Shown here: in pieces, positions 1 to 10,096 of the stretch
Layout of the letters: every line of letters starts with the position of its first letter
How positions within the stretch are numbered: position 1 is the first letter of the stretch
Assembly (NCBI GenBank): GCA_963747405.1
Contig: CAVVFG010000022.1
Coordinates: forward strand, 31,726-95,725
DNA length: 64,000 bases
Reading direction: 5' to 3'
From: Fodinibacter sp963747405
GTDB lineage: Bacteria; Actinomycetota; Actinomycetes; Actinomycetales; Dermatophilaceae
Notes under the pieces: model-generated
What the model saw: the letters and a program-made list of their open reading frames with translations, nothing else
Told to the model about the DNA's origin: nothing
Databases searched by the model: none
Made by a program: the position numbers and the translations under genes

Positions 1-127
1 ACCCGCCGATGCCGCTCCAGCGCCCGGCGACCCCTGGTGGGTGGACCGTGTCGGGGGGCTCGAACCTCGGGCGGATCAGCTCGGCGACCGCGAAGACCGG
101 CATGCCGACCGCGAACGGCCCGCCCAT
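1..127 (-). CDS. 5' end of an unidentified gene, cut by the window edge
   Basis: A minus-strand frame opens with ATG at 127 and stays open to base 1, giving 42 residues starting MGGPFAVGMPVFAVAELIRP. Nearly every codon ends in G or C, as in the real genes of this window. The first 20 residues are mostly hydrophobic and could be a signal anchor or first membrane segment. No clear ribosome binding site precedes the ATG. Too little is present to name a family, and a chance frame in GC-rich DNA is possible. Confidence 0.3.
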   Translation of the reverse strand, partial: MGGPFAVGMPVFAVAELIRPRFEPPDTVHPPGVAGRWSGIGG

Positions 128-192
128 GGCAGCGCCGGCCTGCGAGCGCGACGATTTCGGGCGTTGGTGTGCCCTCTAGTAACCTCACCCGC

Positions 193-280
193 GGAGGATT
201 CGCATAGTGGCCTAGTGCGCACGATTGGAAATCGTGTTGGGATAAAACCCTCGGGGGTTCAAATCCCCCATCCTCCGCCA
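193..280 (+). tRNA. tRNA-Ser (anticodon GGA)
   Basis: The 5' acceptor strand GGAGGAT (193-199) pairs with ATCCTCC (270-276), followed by discriminator G and an encoded CCA at 278-280. The anticodon stem-loop cgatt-GGA-aatcg gives anticodon GGA, which reads UCC and UCU. The long variable arm gives about 88 nt, as expected for a class II serine tRNA. The T loop reads GGTTCAAATCC. The 3' end lies inside a 31-bp perfect inverted repeat described separately. Confidence 0.95.
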
Positions 281-331
281 ACAGGAACGCCCAGCCGCTC
301 GCGGCTGGGCGTTCCTGTTGGCGGAGGATGG
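268..331 (+). terminator. Perfect 31-bp inverted repeat overlapping the tRNA-Ser 3' end; probable terminator
   Basis: Bases 268-298 are exactly complementary to 301-331 with a 2-nt loop (tc at 299-300). The left arm contains the last 13 bases of the tRNA gene (3' T-stem bases, acceptor strand, discriminator, CCA) followed by aacaggaacgcccagccgc. A GC-rich hairpin just after a tRNA is an expected U-less actinobacterial terminator. The unusual point is that it extends into the mature tRNA, so full folding would compete with the acceptor stem. Confidence 0.75.
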
Positions 332-372
332 AAGATGGGGATGCGGGAGCGGGATCCTGCCCACGCCCGGGG

Positions 373-498
373 ATGTGGGTGAAGATCGTTGCCCGGACGA
401 CGGTCTTCACCCACGTTGCCGAGCGGGCGACGCAATGTGGGTGAAGATCGCCGCCCTGAGGACGGTTTTCACCCACGTTGCGGAGCGGGCCGACGCCA
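373..498. repeat. Two tandem 62-bp units, each an inverted repeat
   Basis: Two near-identical units start at 373 and 435. In each, GTGGGTGAAGATCG (375-388 and 437-450) faces a near-complement (401-414 CGGTCTTCACCCAC; 463-476 CGGTTTTCACCCAC) across a 12-nt loop. The conserved tail is cgttgc(c/g)gagcggg. The differing loops with conserved arms suggest the stem is what is maintained. The block sits between the tRNA and the 3' end of a minus-strand gene, so it could terminate that gene or be a repetitive extragenic element. No gene is seen between 332 and 548. Confidence 0.7.
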
Positions 499-548
499 AG
501 GGATGCCGCAGAGCCCGGGCCAGCATCCCCCACAGTCACCGCTGCGGC

Positions 549-1574
549 TCAGGCCAGCGGCAGGCGCTCCCCCACCCGGCATCGGGTGTCGTGCAGCGCC
601 ACGAGCCGCTGCTCCTCCGCTCCCGGCTCCGGGCCGGACGCGCTCACGAGCCGGCAGACGGCGTGGCCCGACGACCGCCCGTCGTACTCCGACACCCATG
701 CCTCATGCCTCGCCCGGGCCCCATCGTCGACGAACGGCCACGACACCGGCAGCGCGCGCATCCCCACGCGAAACGGCTTGGGCGTCAACCGCGCCCGGTA
801 GCTGTCGTGGGTGGCACAGAGCTCGACGTAGAGCGGGTCCGACCCCAGCTCGGTGAGCAGCGCGCGCGCCCGGTCCGAGCCGGGCTCGGCGGCGGCCCCG
901 GTCACCAGCACGCGCAGCCCCGCCGCGGTGCGGTACACCCGCACCCCGAGCTCGGGGCGGCGCCGGGCGAACTCCCACACCGGCTCGCACGCCAGGCACT
1001 CGGCCACGCTCGCATCGCCCGGCCGGGGCACGGCGGGCACGGCATCAGCACCGGTATCCGCACCGGCGCCGGTCGGCCCCTCCGCCGGCACCATCGGCGT
1101 GGGCGCCGGCTCCCCGGTGAGCAGCCGTCGGAAGAAGCCACCCACCCCCGACCCGCTCCGACCACGTGAGGAAGGCCGTCCCGCGCCCGAGGAGCCACCC
1201 CCCGACGACCCCCACACCCGCGGTGGCGCCTCGAGCTCGGGTGCGTCCACGTCGGCGATGAACAGCAGGTCGGTGCACAGCACCTCGCACCCCATCCGGT
1301 TGCGGGTGACCACGCCGAGCACGGCGCCGGATGCCGCCTCGACCTCCTCGACCACGGGCTCGCGCAACGGCATCCGCGGGTAGTAGCCGTGGCCGGGCGG
1401 CAGGCCGCCTTCGCGGGCCACCCGCTCCAGGGCCTGGGCGAGCCGCTCCCCCGCGACCCGCGCGGCATCCGCGTCGGACTGCGACGACCACCCCCACACG
1501 GTGAGCATCCCGCCGCCGGTGCCCAGCTGCGGGCTGAACCCCTCGGCGGTGACCCAGTGCTGCGGCAGCTCCAT
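549..1574 (-). CDS. Conserved protein of unknown function
   Basis: The product is 341 aa starting MELPQHWVTAEGFSPQLG; ATG at 1574 was chosen over a longer frame because the extra residues are Arg/Cys-rich shadow-like sequence. The N-terminal part (about 1-125) includes a VTRNRMGCEVLCTDLLFIAD block. A low-complexity Gly/Ser/Ala/Pro linker follows (about 130-200). The C-terminal part has RVYRTAAGLRVLVTG, LGSDPLYVELC and RARLTPKPFRVGM. I recall this block pattern from uncharacterised bacterial proteins but cannot assign an activity. It is convergent with the tRNA side and divergent from prpE, with a roughly 160-bp promoter region between. Confidence 0.75.
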   Translation of the reverse strand: MELPQHWVTAEGFSPQLGTGGGMLTVWGWSSQSDADAARVAGERLAQALERVAREGGLPPGHGYYPRMPLREPVVEEVEAASGAVLGVVTRNRMGCEVLCTDLLFIADVDAPELEAPPRVWGSSGGGSSGAGRPSSRGRSGSGVGGFFRRLLTGEPAPTPMVPAEGPTGAGADTGADAVPAVPRPGDASVAECLACEPVWEFARRRPELGVRVYRTAAGLRVLVTGAAAEPGSDRARALLTELGSDPLYVELCATHDSYRARLTPKPFRVGMRALPVSWPFVDDGARARHEAWVSEYDGRSSGHAVCRLVSASGPEPGAEEQRLVALHDTRCRVGERLPLA

Positions 1575-1733
1575 GGCGCGAGTCTTGCAGCGCCTCCGGC
1601 CGCACGGAAGCACCGGGCCGGAGCCGCCCCAGAGCAGTGCCGGCGGTCCGTTCGGCGCGGTTTACGCCCGCCCGTGGACGATGCCGACCGGACCGCTGGC
1701 GCACCCACCCCCGGGTGGGTCCACGATGGTCAC

Positions 1734-3644
1734 ATGAGCAACGGCGCCTACGCAGCGGCATACGAGCAGTCGATCTCCGACCCCACCACGTTCTGGGGGA
1801 ACGCCGCCAAGGCGGTCGAGTGGATCACCGAGCCGACCAGCGTGCTCGACGACTCCAACCCGCCGTTCTACCGATGGTTCCGGGGCGGCTCGCTCAACAC
1901 CTGCTTCAACGCCCTCGACCGCCACGTGCGCGACGGGCGCGGCGACCAGGCGGCCCTGATCTACGACAGCCCGGTCACCGACACGGTGCAGACCTTCACC
2001 TACGCGGAGCTGCTCGACAAGGTGGCCACCTTCGCCGGCGCGCTCGCCTCGCTCGGGGTGGAGAAGGGCGACCGCGTGGTCGTCTACATGCCGATGGTTC
2101 CCGAGGCCGTGGTCACGATGCTCGCCTGCGCGCGGCTCGGCGCCATCCACTCGGTCGTCTTCGGCGGGTTCGCGCCGGCCGAGCTCGCCGCCCGGATCGA
2201 GGACGCCAAGCCGGCCGTCATCGTGGCGGCCAGCTGCGGCATCGAGCCCAGCCGGGTCGTCGAGTACAAGCCGATGCTGGATGCCGCGCTCGACCGCAGC
2301 GAGCACAAGCCCGAGTCCGTGATCGTGCTGCAGCGCGAGCAGTGCCGCGCCGACGTGGGTGTGCGCGACACCGCCTGGGAGGAGATCGACTGGGACGAGC
2401 TGGTCTGCGACGCCGAGCCCGCCGACTGCGTCGAGGTCGAGGCGACCGACCCGCTCTACGTGCTCTACACCTCCGGCACCACCGGCCGCCCCAAGGGCAT
2501 CGTGCGCGACAACGGCGGCCACGCGGTGGCGCTTCGCTGGTCGATGGAGAACGTCTACGACATCGGCCCGGGCGACGTGTGGTTCACCGCGTCCGACGTC
2601 GGCTGGGTCGTCGGGCACTCCTACATCGTCTACGCGCCCCTGCTCACCGGCGCCACCACCGTTCTCTACGAAGGCAAACCGGTCGGCACGCCCGACGCAA
2701 GCGCCTTCTGGCGGGTGATCAGCGACCACGGGGTCAAGGCGATGTTCACCGCGCCGACCGCCTACCGGGCGATCAAGCGCGAGGACCCCGACGGCACCCT
2801 GATGGCCGGCCACGACCTCAGCACGCTCACGTGCGTGTTCCTCGCCGGTGAGCGGCTCGACCCCGACACCTACGAGTGGACCAGCGCCCTGCTCGGCGTG
2901 CCGGTCGTCGACAACTGGTGGCAGACCGAGACCGGCTGGCCGATCGCCGCCAACCTGCGCGGACTCGACCCGATGCCGATCAAGGCCGGCTCGCCCTCGG
3001 TGCGCGTGCCCGGCTACGACGTGCAGGTGCTCGACGACTCGGCCCAGCCGGCGGCGCCGGGTGTCGAGGGCGCGATCGCCATCCGCCTGCCGCTGCCCCC
3101 CGGCACGCTGCCCACCCTGTGGCACGACGACGAGCGCTACATCGCCGGGTACCTCTCGGTCTACGAGGGCTACTACCTCACCGGTGACGGCGGCCTGATC
3201 GACGCGGACGGCTACGTCTACGTGATGGGCCGCACCGACGACGTGCTCAACGTCGCCGGGCACCGGCTGTCGACGGGATCGATAGAGGCGGCGCTGGCCG
3301 GCCACCCCGATGTCGCCGAGTGCGCGGTCATCGGCGTCGCCGACGACTTCAAGGGGCAGGTGCCGCGTGGGCTGGTCGTGCTCAAGGGCGGGGTCGACGG
3401 CACCGGGGCCGACGGCGTGCGGATCTGCAAGGAGCTCGTGCAGCGGGTGCGCGACGAGGTGGGTGCGGTCGCGAGCCTGCGCCAGGTCGACATCGTCGGG
3501 GGCCTGCCCAAGACCCGCTCGGGCAAGATCCTGCGCAAGACGATGCGCGAGATGGCCGACGGGAAGACGCCCACCATCCCCGGCACCATCGAGGACGTCG
3601 GCGTGCTCGACGCCCTCGCCTCGGTGCTGCGCCCCGGCGCCTGA
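1734..3644 (+). CDS. prpE: Propionyl-CoA synthetase (propionate-CoA ligase)
   Basis: The 636-aa product is an ANL-superfamily acyl-CoA synthetase that activates propionate (or acetate) through an acyl-adenylate. An N-terminal ACAS_N segment (FWGNAAKAVEW, then NPPFYRWF and NTCFNALDRHV) matches the PrpE layout more closely than Acs. The AMP-binding P-loop-like YTSGTTGRPKG is near residue 245, DNWWQTETGWP near 390, the TGDGG/GRTDDVLNVAGHR hinge near 490-510, and the acylatable lysine in TRSGKILRK near 596. ATG 1734 gives the normal family N terminus; upstream codons are shadow sequence. It stands alone and converges on the subtilase gene, with a hairpin terminator between. Confidence 0.92.
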   Translation: MSNGAYAAAYEQSISDPTTFWGNAAKAVEWITEPTSVLDDSNPPFYRWFRGGSLNTCFNALDRHVRDGRGDQAALIYDSPVTDTVQTFTYAELLDKVATFAGALASLGVEKGDRVVVYMPMVPEAVVTMLACARLGAIHSVVFGGFAPAELAARIEDAKPAVIVAASCGIEPSRVVEYKPMLDAALDRSEHKPESVIVLQREQCRADVGVRDTAWEEIDWDELVCDAEPADCVEVEATDPLYVLYTSGTTGRPKGIVRDNGGHAVALRWSMENVYDIGPGDVWFTASDVGWVVGHSYIVYAPLLTGATTVLYEGKPVGTPDASAFWRVISDHGVKAMFTAPTAYRAIKREDPDGTLMAGHDLSTLTCVFLAGERLDPDTYEWTSALLGVPVVDNWWQTETGWPIAANLRGLDPMPIKAGSPSVRVPGYDVQVLDDSAQPAAPGVEGAIAIRLPLPPGTLPTLWHDDERYIAGYLSVYEGYYLTGDGGLIDADGYVYVMGRTDDVLNVAGHRLSTGSIEAALAGHPDVAECAVIGVADDFKGQVPRGLVVLKGGVDGTGADGVRICKELVQRVRDEVGAVASLRQVDIVGGLPKTRSGKILRKTMREMADGKTPTIPGTIEDVGVLDALASVLRPGA

Positions 3645-3661
3645 CGCGTCGCGCAGAAGTT

Positions 3662-3705
3662 CGGATGCCGGGTGGCCGGTCCGCGGACCGTCCACCCGGC
3701 ATCCG
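3662..3705. terminator. Bidirectional hairpin terminator
   Basis: CGGATGCCGGGTGG (3662-3675) and its exact complement CCACCCGGCATCCG (3692-3705) enclose a 16-nt loop. It lies between the convergent ends of prpE and the subtilase gene and can serve both strands. There is no U-tract, as is usual in these genomes. The arm carries the GGATGCC heptamer that recurs throughout the window. Confidence 0.75.
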
Positions 3706-3723
3706 AGGTGCTGAGGTGTCGGG

Positions 3724-5238
<1,515 letters not shown>

Positions 5239-5368
5239 GAAGGAACTCCTCGACGACGTCGGGCCTGGTGGGCCCGAGGGGTGGTGTGGGTGCAGCCACC
5301 CTGCACGACGCTCGCCGCGACCGCATCCCAGGGGACACAGCAGCTTCCTCCGACGCAGCCCCCGGACC

Positions 5369-6262
5369 TCAGGCGCGGGCGGATGCCGGGTGGCCGGCAT
5401 CCGACGTCGCCGCCCGGTCGCGGTACTGGCCCGGGGTGACGCCGACCAGCGTGGTGAAGTCGCGCGTGAAGTGGGCCTGGTCGTACCAGCCGTAGCGCAC
5501 TGCGAGGTCGGTGAGCGTGCCGGCCCAGCCGGCGTCGAGGTCGGCCACGGCGTCGTGCAGGCGGTAGCGGGCCAGCACCCACTTCGGCCCGACTCCCACG
5601 TAGTGGGTGAACAGTCGCTGCAGGGTGCGCACCGTGACGCTGTGCCGGTCGGCGACCTCGGCCACCGTGAGCAGCGAGTGGTCAGCGAGCATGTCGGCGA
5701 CGACGTCGAGCAGCAGGTCGTAGCGCGGCTCGGGCCGGCCCTGCGCCAGATCGGCCAGGCCGCGCTCGGCGGTGGCGGCCCACGCCGCGCCGTCGTCGGC
5801 GAGCGCGGGGTCGGCCAGCTCGGCGACGAGCGCACGCGGCAGCACCGCGGTCGCCGCGACCGACCGGTCGGTCCAGGCGGATGCCGGGTGGCCGGTGAGC
5901 GCCGCCAGGCCACCGGGGCGGAACCGCAGGCCGACGACGCGCCCCCAGCCGCGCACCTCGACGTCGAACCGGCGGGTGCACACCCCGGTGACGACGACGC
6001 TCTCGCCTGGCGGCATCCCCGCCCGCGGGTGGCTGCCGAGCTCGACCGTGAGCGAGCACGTGGGGTGCGGGATGACCTCGCTGTCGTACCACCGCCCGTC
6101 GGGCAGGCTCCAGCGCAGCGACCAGCGGTTCTCGACCCAGCGGGTGGCCTCCACCCCGGCCGGCTCGCGGACGAGGCCGACGTGTCGGGCGAACTCGTCG
6201 GGTCGCAGCACGCCCGCCGTGGAGGCGGTCGGCGCAGCTGTCGCCTTTGTCCTATCGGGCAC
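5369..6262 (-). CDS. AraC-family transcriptional regulator
   Basis: The 297-aa protein begins MPDRTKATAAPTASTAGVLR. The N-terminal domain (about 20-180) carries RFRPGGLAALTG, typical of the DUF6597-type sensor domain of actinobacterial AraC proteins. The C-terminal AraC HTH (about 195-285) has a first helix-turn-helix at LTVAEVADRHSVTVRTLQRLF and the family signature DLAVRYGWYDQAHFTRDF, then VGVTPGQYR. The ligand is unknown. It is divergent from the VOC gene (68 bp between start codons), which suggests but does not prove that it controls that gene. Confidence 0.9.
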   Translation of the reverse strand: MPDRTKATAAPTASTAGVLRPDEFARHVGLVREPAGVEATRWVENRWSLRWSLPDGRWYDSEVIPHPTCSLTVELGSHPRAGMPPGESVVVTGVCTRRFDVEVRGWGRVVGLRFRPGGLAALTGHPASAWTDRSVAATAVLPRALVAELADPALADDGAAWAATAERGLADLAQGRPEPRYDLLLDVVADMLADHSLLTVAEVADRHSVTVRTLQRLFTHYVGVGPKWVLARYRLHDAVADLDAGWAGTLTDLAVRYGWYDQAHFTRDFTTLVGVTPGQYRDRAATSDAGHPASARA

Positions 6263-6330
6263 CGGCCCAGACTAGGCACGGTGGACGACATCCCCGTCCT
6301 TACCGACCGACCCCACGAGAGGCACGTCCG

Positions 6331-6702
6331 ATGGCCATCGCCGCACTCAAGATGCTCACGCTCGACAGCTCCGACGCCCAGCGCGACGCCACCTTCTGGT
6401 CGGCGTTGCTCGGCTGGGAGGTCGCCCATGCCCAGGCGGAGTACGCGATGCTCACCGGGCCCGGCGGGATGGCCCTCGGCTTCGGCACGCTGCCCGACCA
6501 CGAGGCACCCGGCTGGCCGAACGAGCACGGCAGCAAGCAGTTCCACCTCGACCTGGCCGTCGACGACCTCGACGCGGCCGCCGCCGAGTGCGTCGTGCTC
6601 GGCGCCACCCTGCCCGACGAGCAGCCCGGCGAGACCTGGCGGGTGCTGCTCGACCCGAGCGGCCACCCGTTCTGCCTCACCCAGGCCGCCAACTGGGGCT
6701 GA
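6331..6702 (+). CDS. VOC (glyoxalase/bleomycin-resistance fold) protein
   Basis: The product is 123 aa starting MAIAALKMLTLDSSDAQRDA; ATG 6331 opens the conserved first beta strand. It has the single-domain VOC pattern: an N-terminal beta-alpha-beta unit with FWSALLGWEV, a central HLDLAVDDLDAAAAEC segment, and the terminal DPSGHPFCLTQA. The substrate cannot be told from sequence. It lies back to back with the AraC regulator, so it is a likely target of it (inference). Confidence 0.85.
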   Translation: MAIAALKMLTLDSSDAQRDATFWSALLGWEVAHAQAEYAMLTGPGGMALGFGTLPDHEAPGWPNEHGSKQFHLDLAVDDLDAAAAECVVLGATLPDEQPGETWRVLLDPSGHPFCLTQAANWG

Positions 6703-6797
6703 CCCGGCCCGTGCGGGCCGTTCGGGCTCGGGGTTGACGCCGGACCGGAGCGCGGAACCTGGCGCACGCGCCGGCGTGCGCCCGCGAGGATGGCGGC

Positions 6798-7721
6798 GTG
6801 GAGGGTGTCGTCCTGGGGTTCGCGACGATCGTCGCCGTCATCGGTGTCGGCGCCCTCGTCGCGCACCTCGGGGTGGTCGACCTGTCCGCGCAGAAGGTGC
6901 TCAGCCACCTCGCCTTCTTCGTCGCCTCCCCCGCGCTGCTGCTGACCACCGTCTCCAGGGCCGACACCCACGACGTGCTCTCGCGCAGCCTGGTCGCCAC
7001 CGTGGTCGGGGTGGTCGTGCCGGCGGCCATCTATGCCACCGTCGCGTGGTGGAGGTGGCGGCGTTCGGTCGGCCAGCGGGTGATCGGCGCCCTGGCCAGC
7101 TGCTACGTCAATGCCGGGAACCTCGGCCTGCCGGTGGCGGCCTACGTGCTCGGCGATGCGGCCCTCGTGGCGCCCACCCTGTTGCTGCAGCTGCTGGTGC
7201 TCCAGCCCGTGGCGCTGGCCCTGCTCGACGCCGACGTCAGCGGCCGTCGCCCCACGCTGCGGCGCCTGGTCGTGCGCCCGTTCACGAACCCCCTGACCAT
7301 CGGCACGCTGATCGGGCTGCTGCTGTCCGTCACGGGGTGGCAGCTGCCCCCGATCGTGCTCGACCCGGTCGAGCTGATCGGCGCGATGGCGGTGCCGGCG
7401 ATGCTGCTCGCCTACGGCATCGCGCTGCGCCTGGGACCCGGCTTCGGCGGTGACGTCCCGCCCGGCGAGCTGGCGCTGACCAGCACCCTCAAGCTGGGTG
7501 TCCAGCCCCTGGTCGCGTATGCCGTGGCGCACCTCGCGCTCGGCCTGTCGGGTCACGCGCTGCTCGCCGTGGTCGTCTGCTCGAGCCTGCCGACCGCGCA
7601 GAACATCTTCGTGCACGCCACCCGCTACGACCGCTCGCCCACCCTGGCTCGCGACACCATCCTGGTGACGACGGTCGGCGCCGTCCCGCTCATCACGCTG
7701 GTGGTGTGGGTCCTGGGCTGA
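6798..7721 (+). CDS. AEC-family (auxin efflux carrier-like) transporter
   Basis: The 307-aa integral membrane protein begins at GTG 6798 (MEGVVLGFATIVAVIGVGAL). About ten hydrophobic segments are seen, split around residue 150 into two five-helix halves as in the AEC/bile-acid fold. Family features include SCYVNAGNLGLPVA in the first half and VVVCSSLPTAQNIFVHA in the second. Such proteins export organic acids or other small anions; the substrate is unknown. It lies 95 bp after the VOC gene. Confidence 0.88.
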   Translation: MEGVVLGFATIVAVIGVGALVAHLGVVDLSAQKVLSHLAFFVASPALLLTTVSRADTHDVLSRSLVATVVGVVVPAAIYATVAWWRWRRSVGQRVIGALASCYVNAGNLGLPVAAYVLGDAALVAPTLLLQLLVLQPVALALLDADVSGRRPTLRRLVVRPFTNPLTIGTLIGLLLSVTGWQLPPIVLDPVELIGAMAVPAMLLAYGIALRLGPGFGGDVPPGELALTSTLKLGVQPLVAYAVAHLALGLSGHALLAVVVCSSLPTAQNIFVHATRYDRSPTLARDTILVTTVGAVPLITLVVWVLG

Positions 7722-7798
7722 GCCCCCACACACCCGTGGAGCTGTCTGCCCGCAGCGCTCCGGGGGCCGGGTGCCCCCCGCTGGGCCAGAATGGCCCG

Positions 7799-8194
7799 AT
7801 GATCTCGGTCGACCTCGCCCGCGCCCTGTTCAGTGATGCCGGCGTGCTCTGGGCACCGGCGGCCGGCGACCGCTTCGTCATCGACGCCGAGCTGCTCACG
7901 GGGGAGGTGTTCTGGATCAGCGACCTCACCGTCGAGGTGCAGACCTACCGCGACCAGTCGTTGCTGGGGTTCAACGGCACCACGGAGTGGGCGCTCGACT
8001 CGGTCACCCTCGACCAGGCGCTGTGGCTGCCGCGCGAGGACCAGCTGCGCGAGCTGCTGGGCGACCGGCTCGAGGCGGTGCGACGCACCGAGGGCGGGTG
8101 GGAGGTGACGTATGCCGTGCGGCCCGGCTACGTGCGCTCGGTGACCGACCCCGACATCGAGTGCGCCTACGCCAAGGCGGTGCTCACCCTCTGA
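7799..8194 (+). CDS. Small conserved actinobacterial protein, often labelled CpaE-like
   Basis: The product is 131 aa from ATG 7799 (MISVDLARALFSDAGVLW). Recognisable blocks are FNGTTEWALDSV and ALWLPREDQLRELLG. I know this family from actinobacterial genomes under the label pilus assembly protein CpaE, but there is no ATPase P-loop and no pilus gene nearby, so the label should not be read as a function. It ends ahead of the convergent HerA-like gene. Confidence 0.75.
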   Translation: MISVDLARALFSDAGVLWAPAAGDRFVIDAELLTGEVFWISDLTVEVQTYRDQSLLGFNGTTEWALDSVTLDQALWLPREDQLRELLGDRLEAVRRTEGGWEVTYAVRPGYVRSVTDPDIECAYAKAVLTL

Positions 8195-8202
8195 GCAGCC
8201 GC

Positions 8203-8308
8203 GGGCTCTGGTTCGTCTGCCCCGGTGGCGGTGATCTGCGGGGTGGGCGGTGCCACGGCGTCGCCAGCGCGGCAGAACGTCGCCACTGCAGCGAACGGAC
8301 CAGAGCCC
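8203..8308. terminator. Candidate long-loop inverted repeat between convergent genes
   Basis: GGGCTCTGGT (8203-8212) is exactly complementary to ACCAGAGCCC (8299-8308). The loop of 86 nt contains weaker GC-rich pairings. It lies in the 147-bp gap between the convergent genes ending at 8194 and 8342. A terminator is the simplest reading, but the loop is long and it may be chance. Confidence 0.35.
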
Positions 8309-8341
8309 AGTCGGGCCACGGGGCCCACCAGCGAAGCCGGG

Positions 8342-10024
8342 TCAACGCTTGCGCGAGGTGCCGAAGAGCGAGCGGGTGATCTCCCGGCCGAGCACCGTGC
8401 CGGCCGAGCGCAACGCCGACTTGAAGGCGCTCGACGTCACGACCGACTCGACCATGCTGGGCTCGGCGGCCCTCCTGCGCTCCTCGGCCGCGCGTGCCTT
8501 CTCGGCCGCCGCGGCATCCTTGGCCGCCTGCTTCTCCGCGGCCACGCGCGTCTTCTCGGCCGCTGCCTGCGCGGCCAGCCGCTCCTTCTCGGAGGCGGCC
8601 GCCGCCGCGGCGCGCACCTTGGCGTTCTCGGCCTCCACGGCTGCCGCCTGCTGGGCCTGCGTGCGGGCGGCCTCGGCCCTGCCGAGCATCTCCGACGCCG
8701 ACTCCCGCTCCAGGTAGGTCACGTACTTCGGCGCGATCGGCGAGGCGGCGACGCTCGAGGTGAGCAGCGCGGCATCCGAGGGGGCCATCAGCGACTGCGG
8801 CGCGCGCATCCGGGTCCACGCCACCGGCGTGGGGGCGCCCTTCTCGGACAGCACGGTGATCACGGCCTCGCCGGTGGGCAGCTGGGTGAGCAGCTCCTCG
8901 AGGTCGTAGTCGGTGTTGGGGTAGGTGCGCACCGCGGCCTTGAGCGCCTTGGCGTCGTCTGGGGTGTAGGCCCGCAGCGCGTGCTGCACCCGGTTCCCGA
9001 GCTGGGCCAGCACGTCGGACGGCACGTCCTTGGGTGACTGGGTCACGAAGAAGACGCCGACCCCCTTCGACCGGATCAGCCGCACCGTCTGCTGGATCGA
9101 GTCCAGGAAGCTCTTGCTCGCCCCGCTGAAGAGCAGGTGCGCCTCGTCGAAGAAGAACACCAGCTTGGGCTTGTCGAGGTCGCCGACCTCCGGCAGGTCG
9201 TGGAAGAGGTCGGCGAGCAGCCACATCAGGAAGGTCGAGAACAGCTGCGGGCGGTCCTGCACCCCGGGCAGCTCGAGCATCGAGGCGGTCCCCCGCCCGT
9301 CCTGGGCCACCCGCAGCAGGTCGCTGGTGTCGAACTCGGGCAGCCCGAAGAACAGGTCGGCACCCTGGGCCGAGAAGTTCACCAGCTCGCGCAGGATGAC
9401 GCCCGCCGTCGCCGACGACAGCCCGCCGAGCTCCTTGAGGTCGGCCCTGCCCTCGTCGCTGGTGAGGAAGTGCACGACGGCTCGCAGGTCGGTGATGGTG
9501 TCGAGCCACAGCCCCTTGGTGTCGGCGTAGTGGAATACGAGGCCGAGGCTGGACTCCTGCGTCTCGTTGAGCCCCAGCACCTTGGCCAGCAGGGTGGGCC
9601 CGAACGTCGAGACGGTGGCCCGCACGGGGATGCCGGTTCCCTGTCCCCCGAGCGCGTAGAACTCGACCGGGTACGCCGTCGGCGCCCAGGGCAGCCCCAC
9701 GTCGGCCGAGCGCTGGGCGATCTTGTCGTTCGGGACCCCCGCGGTCGCCATCCCCGACAGGTCGCCCTTGATGTCGGCGAGGAAGACCGGCACCCCCTGG
9801 GCGAGGAGCTGCTCGGCCATCAGCTGCAGGGTCTTGGTCTTGCCGGTGCCCGTCGCACCGGCCACCAGCCCGTGGCGGTTCATCGCCGACAGCGGGATGC
9901 GGACGGTCGCATCGGCGTGAACCGTGCCGTCGACGACGGCGGCGCCGAACTCGAGGGACGGCCCCTCGAACGCATAGCCCGCGCGGATCTCGTCGACCTG
10001 GGAGGTGCTCGGATTCTCGCTCAC
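8342..10024 (-). CDS. HerA-like ATPase of the DUF853 (YjgR) family
   Basis: The 560-aa protein starts at GTG 10024 (VSENPSTSQVDEIRAGYAFE). The Walker A motif GATGTGKT is at residues 56-63; Walker B-like KLVFFFDEAH lies near 280 and the VFFVTQSPKDVP sensor segment near 320. DUF853 proteins are HerA/FtsK-type ring ATPases with no settled role. The last 120 residues include a long Ala/Glu/Lys/Arg heptad-like stretch (about 435-520) predicted to form a coiled coil, followed by a short basic tail (RSLFGTSRKR). It is divergent from the next gene by 72 bp. Confidence 0.88.
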   Translation of the reverse strand: MSENPSTSQVDEIRAGYAFEGPSLEFGAAVVDGTVHADATVRIPLSAMNRHGLVAGATGTGKTKTLQLMAEQLLAQGVPVFLADIKGDLSGMATAGVPNDKIAQRSADVGLPWAPTAYPVEFYALGGQGTGIPVRATVSTFGPTLLAKVLGLNETQESSLGLVFHYADTKGLWLDTITDLRAVVHFLTSDEGRADLKELGGLSSATAGVILRELVNFSAQGADLFFGLPEFDTSDLLRVAQDGRGTASMLELPGVQDRPQLFSTFLMWLLADLFHDLPEVGDLDKPKLVFFFDEAHLLFSGASKSFLDSIQQTVRLIRSKGVGVFFVTQSPKDVPSDVLAQLGNRVQHALRAYTPDDAKALKAAVRTYPNTDYDLEELLTQLPTGEAVITVLSEKGAPTPVAWTRMRAPQSLMAPSDAALLTSSVAASPIAPKYVTYLERESASEMLGRAEAARTQAQQAAAVEAENAKVRAAAAAASEKERLAAQAAAEKTRVAAEKQAAKDAAAAEKARAAEERRRAAEPSMVESVVTSSAFKSALRSAGTVLGREITRSLFGTSRKR

Positions 10025-10096
10025 GCAGGTCAATCTAGCCCGCACGGACGCGTCGCTCGCGCTGTCGCGGACCCCCTGCGGCATACAGTGACATAC

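Noticed and set aside
193..331. Classical att site at tRNA-Ser
   Set aside because: The repeat of the tRNA end is inverted, not direct, and no integrase gene is visible.
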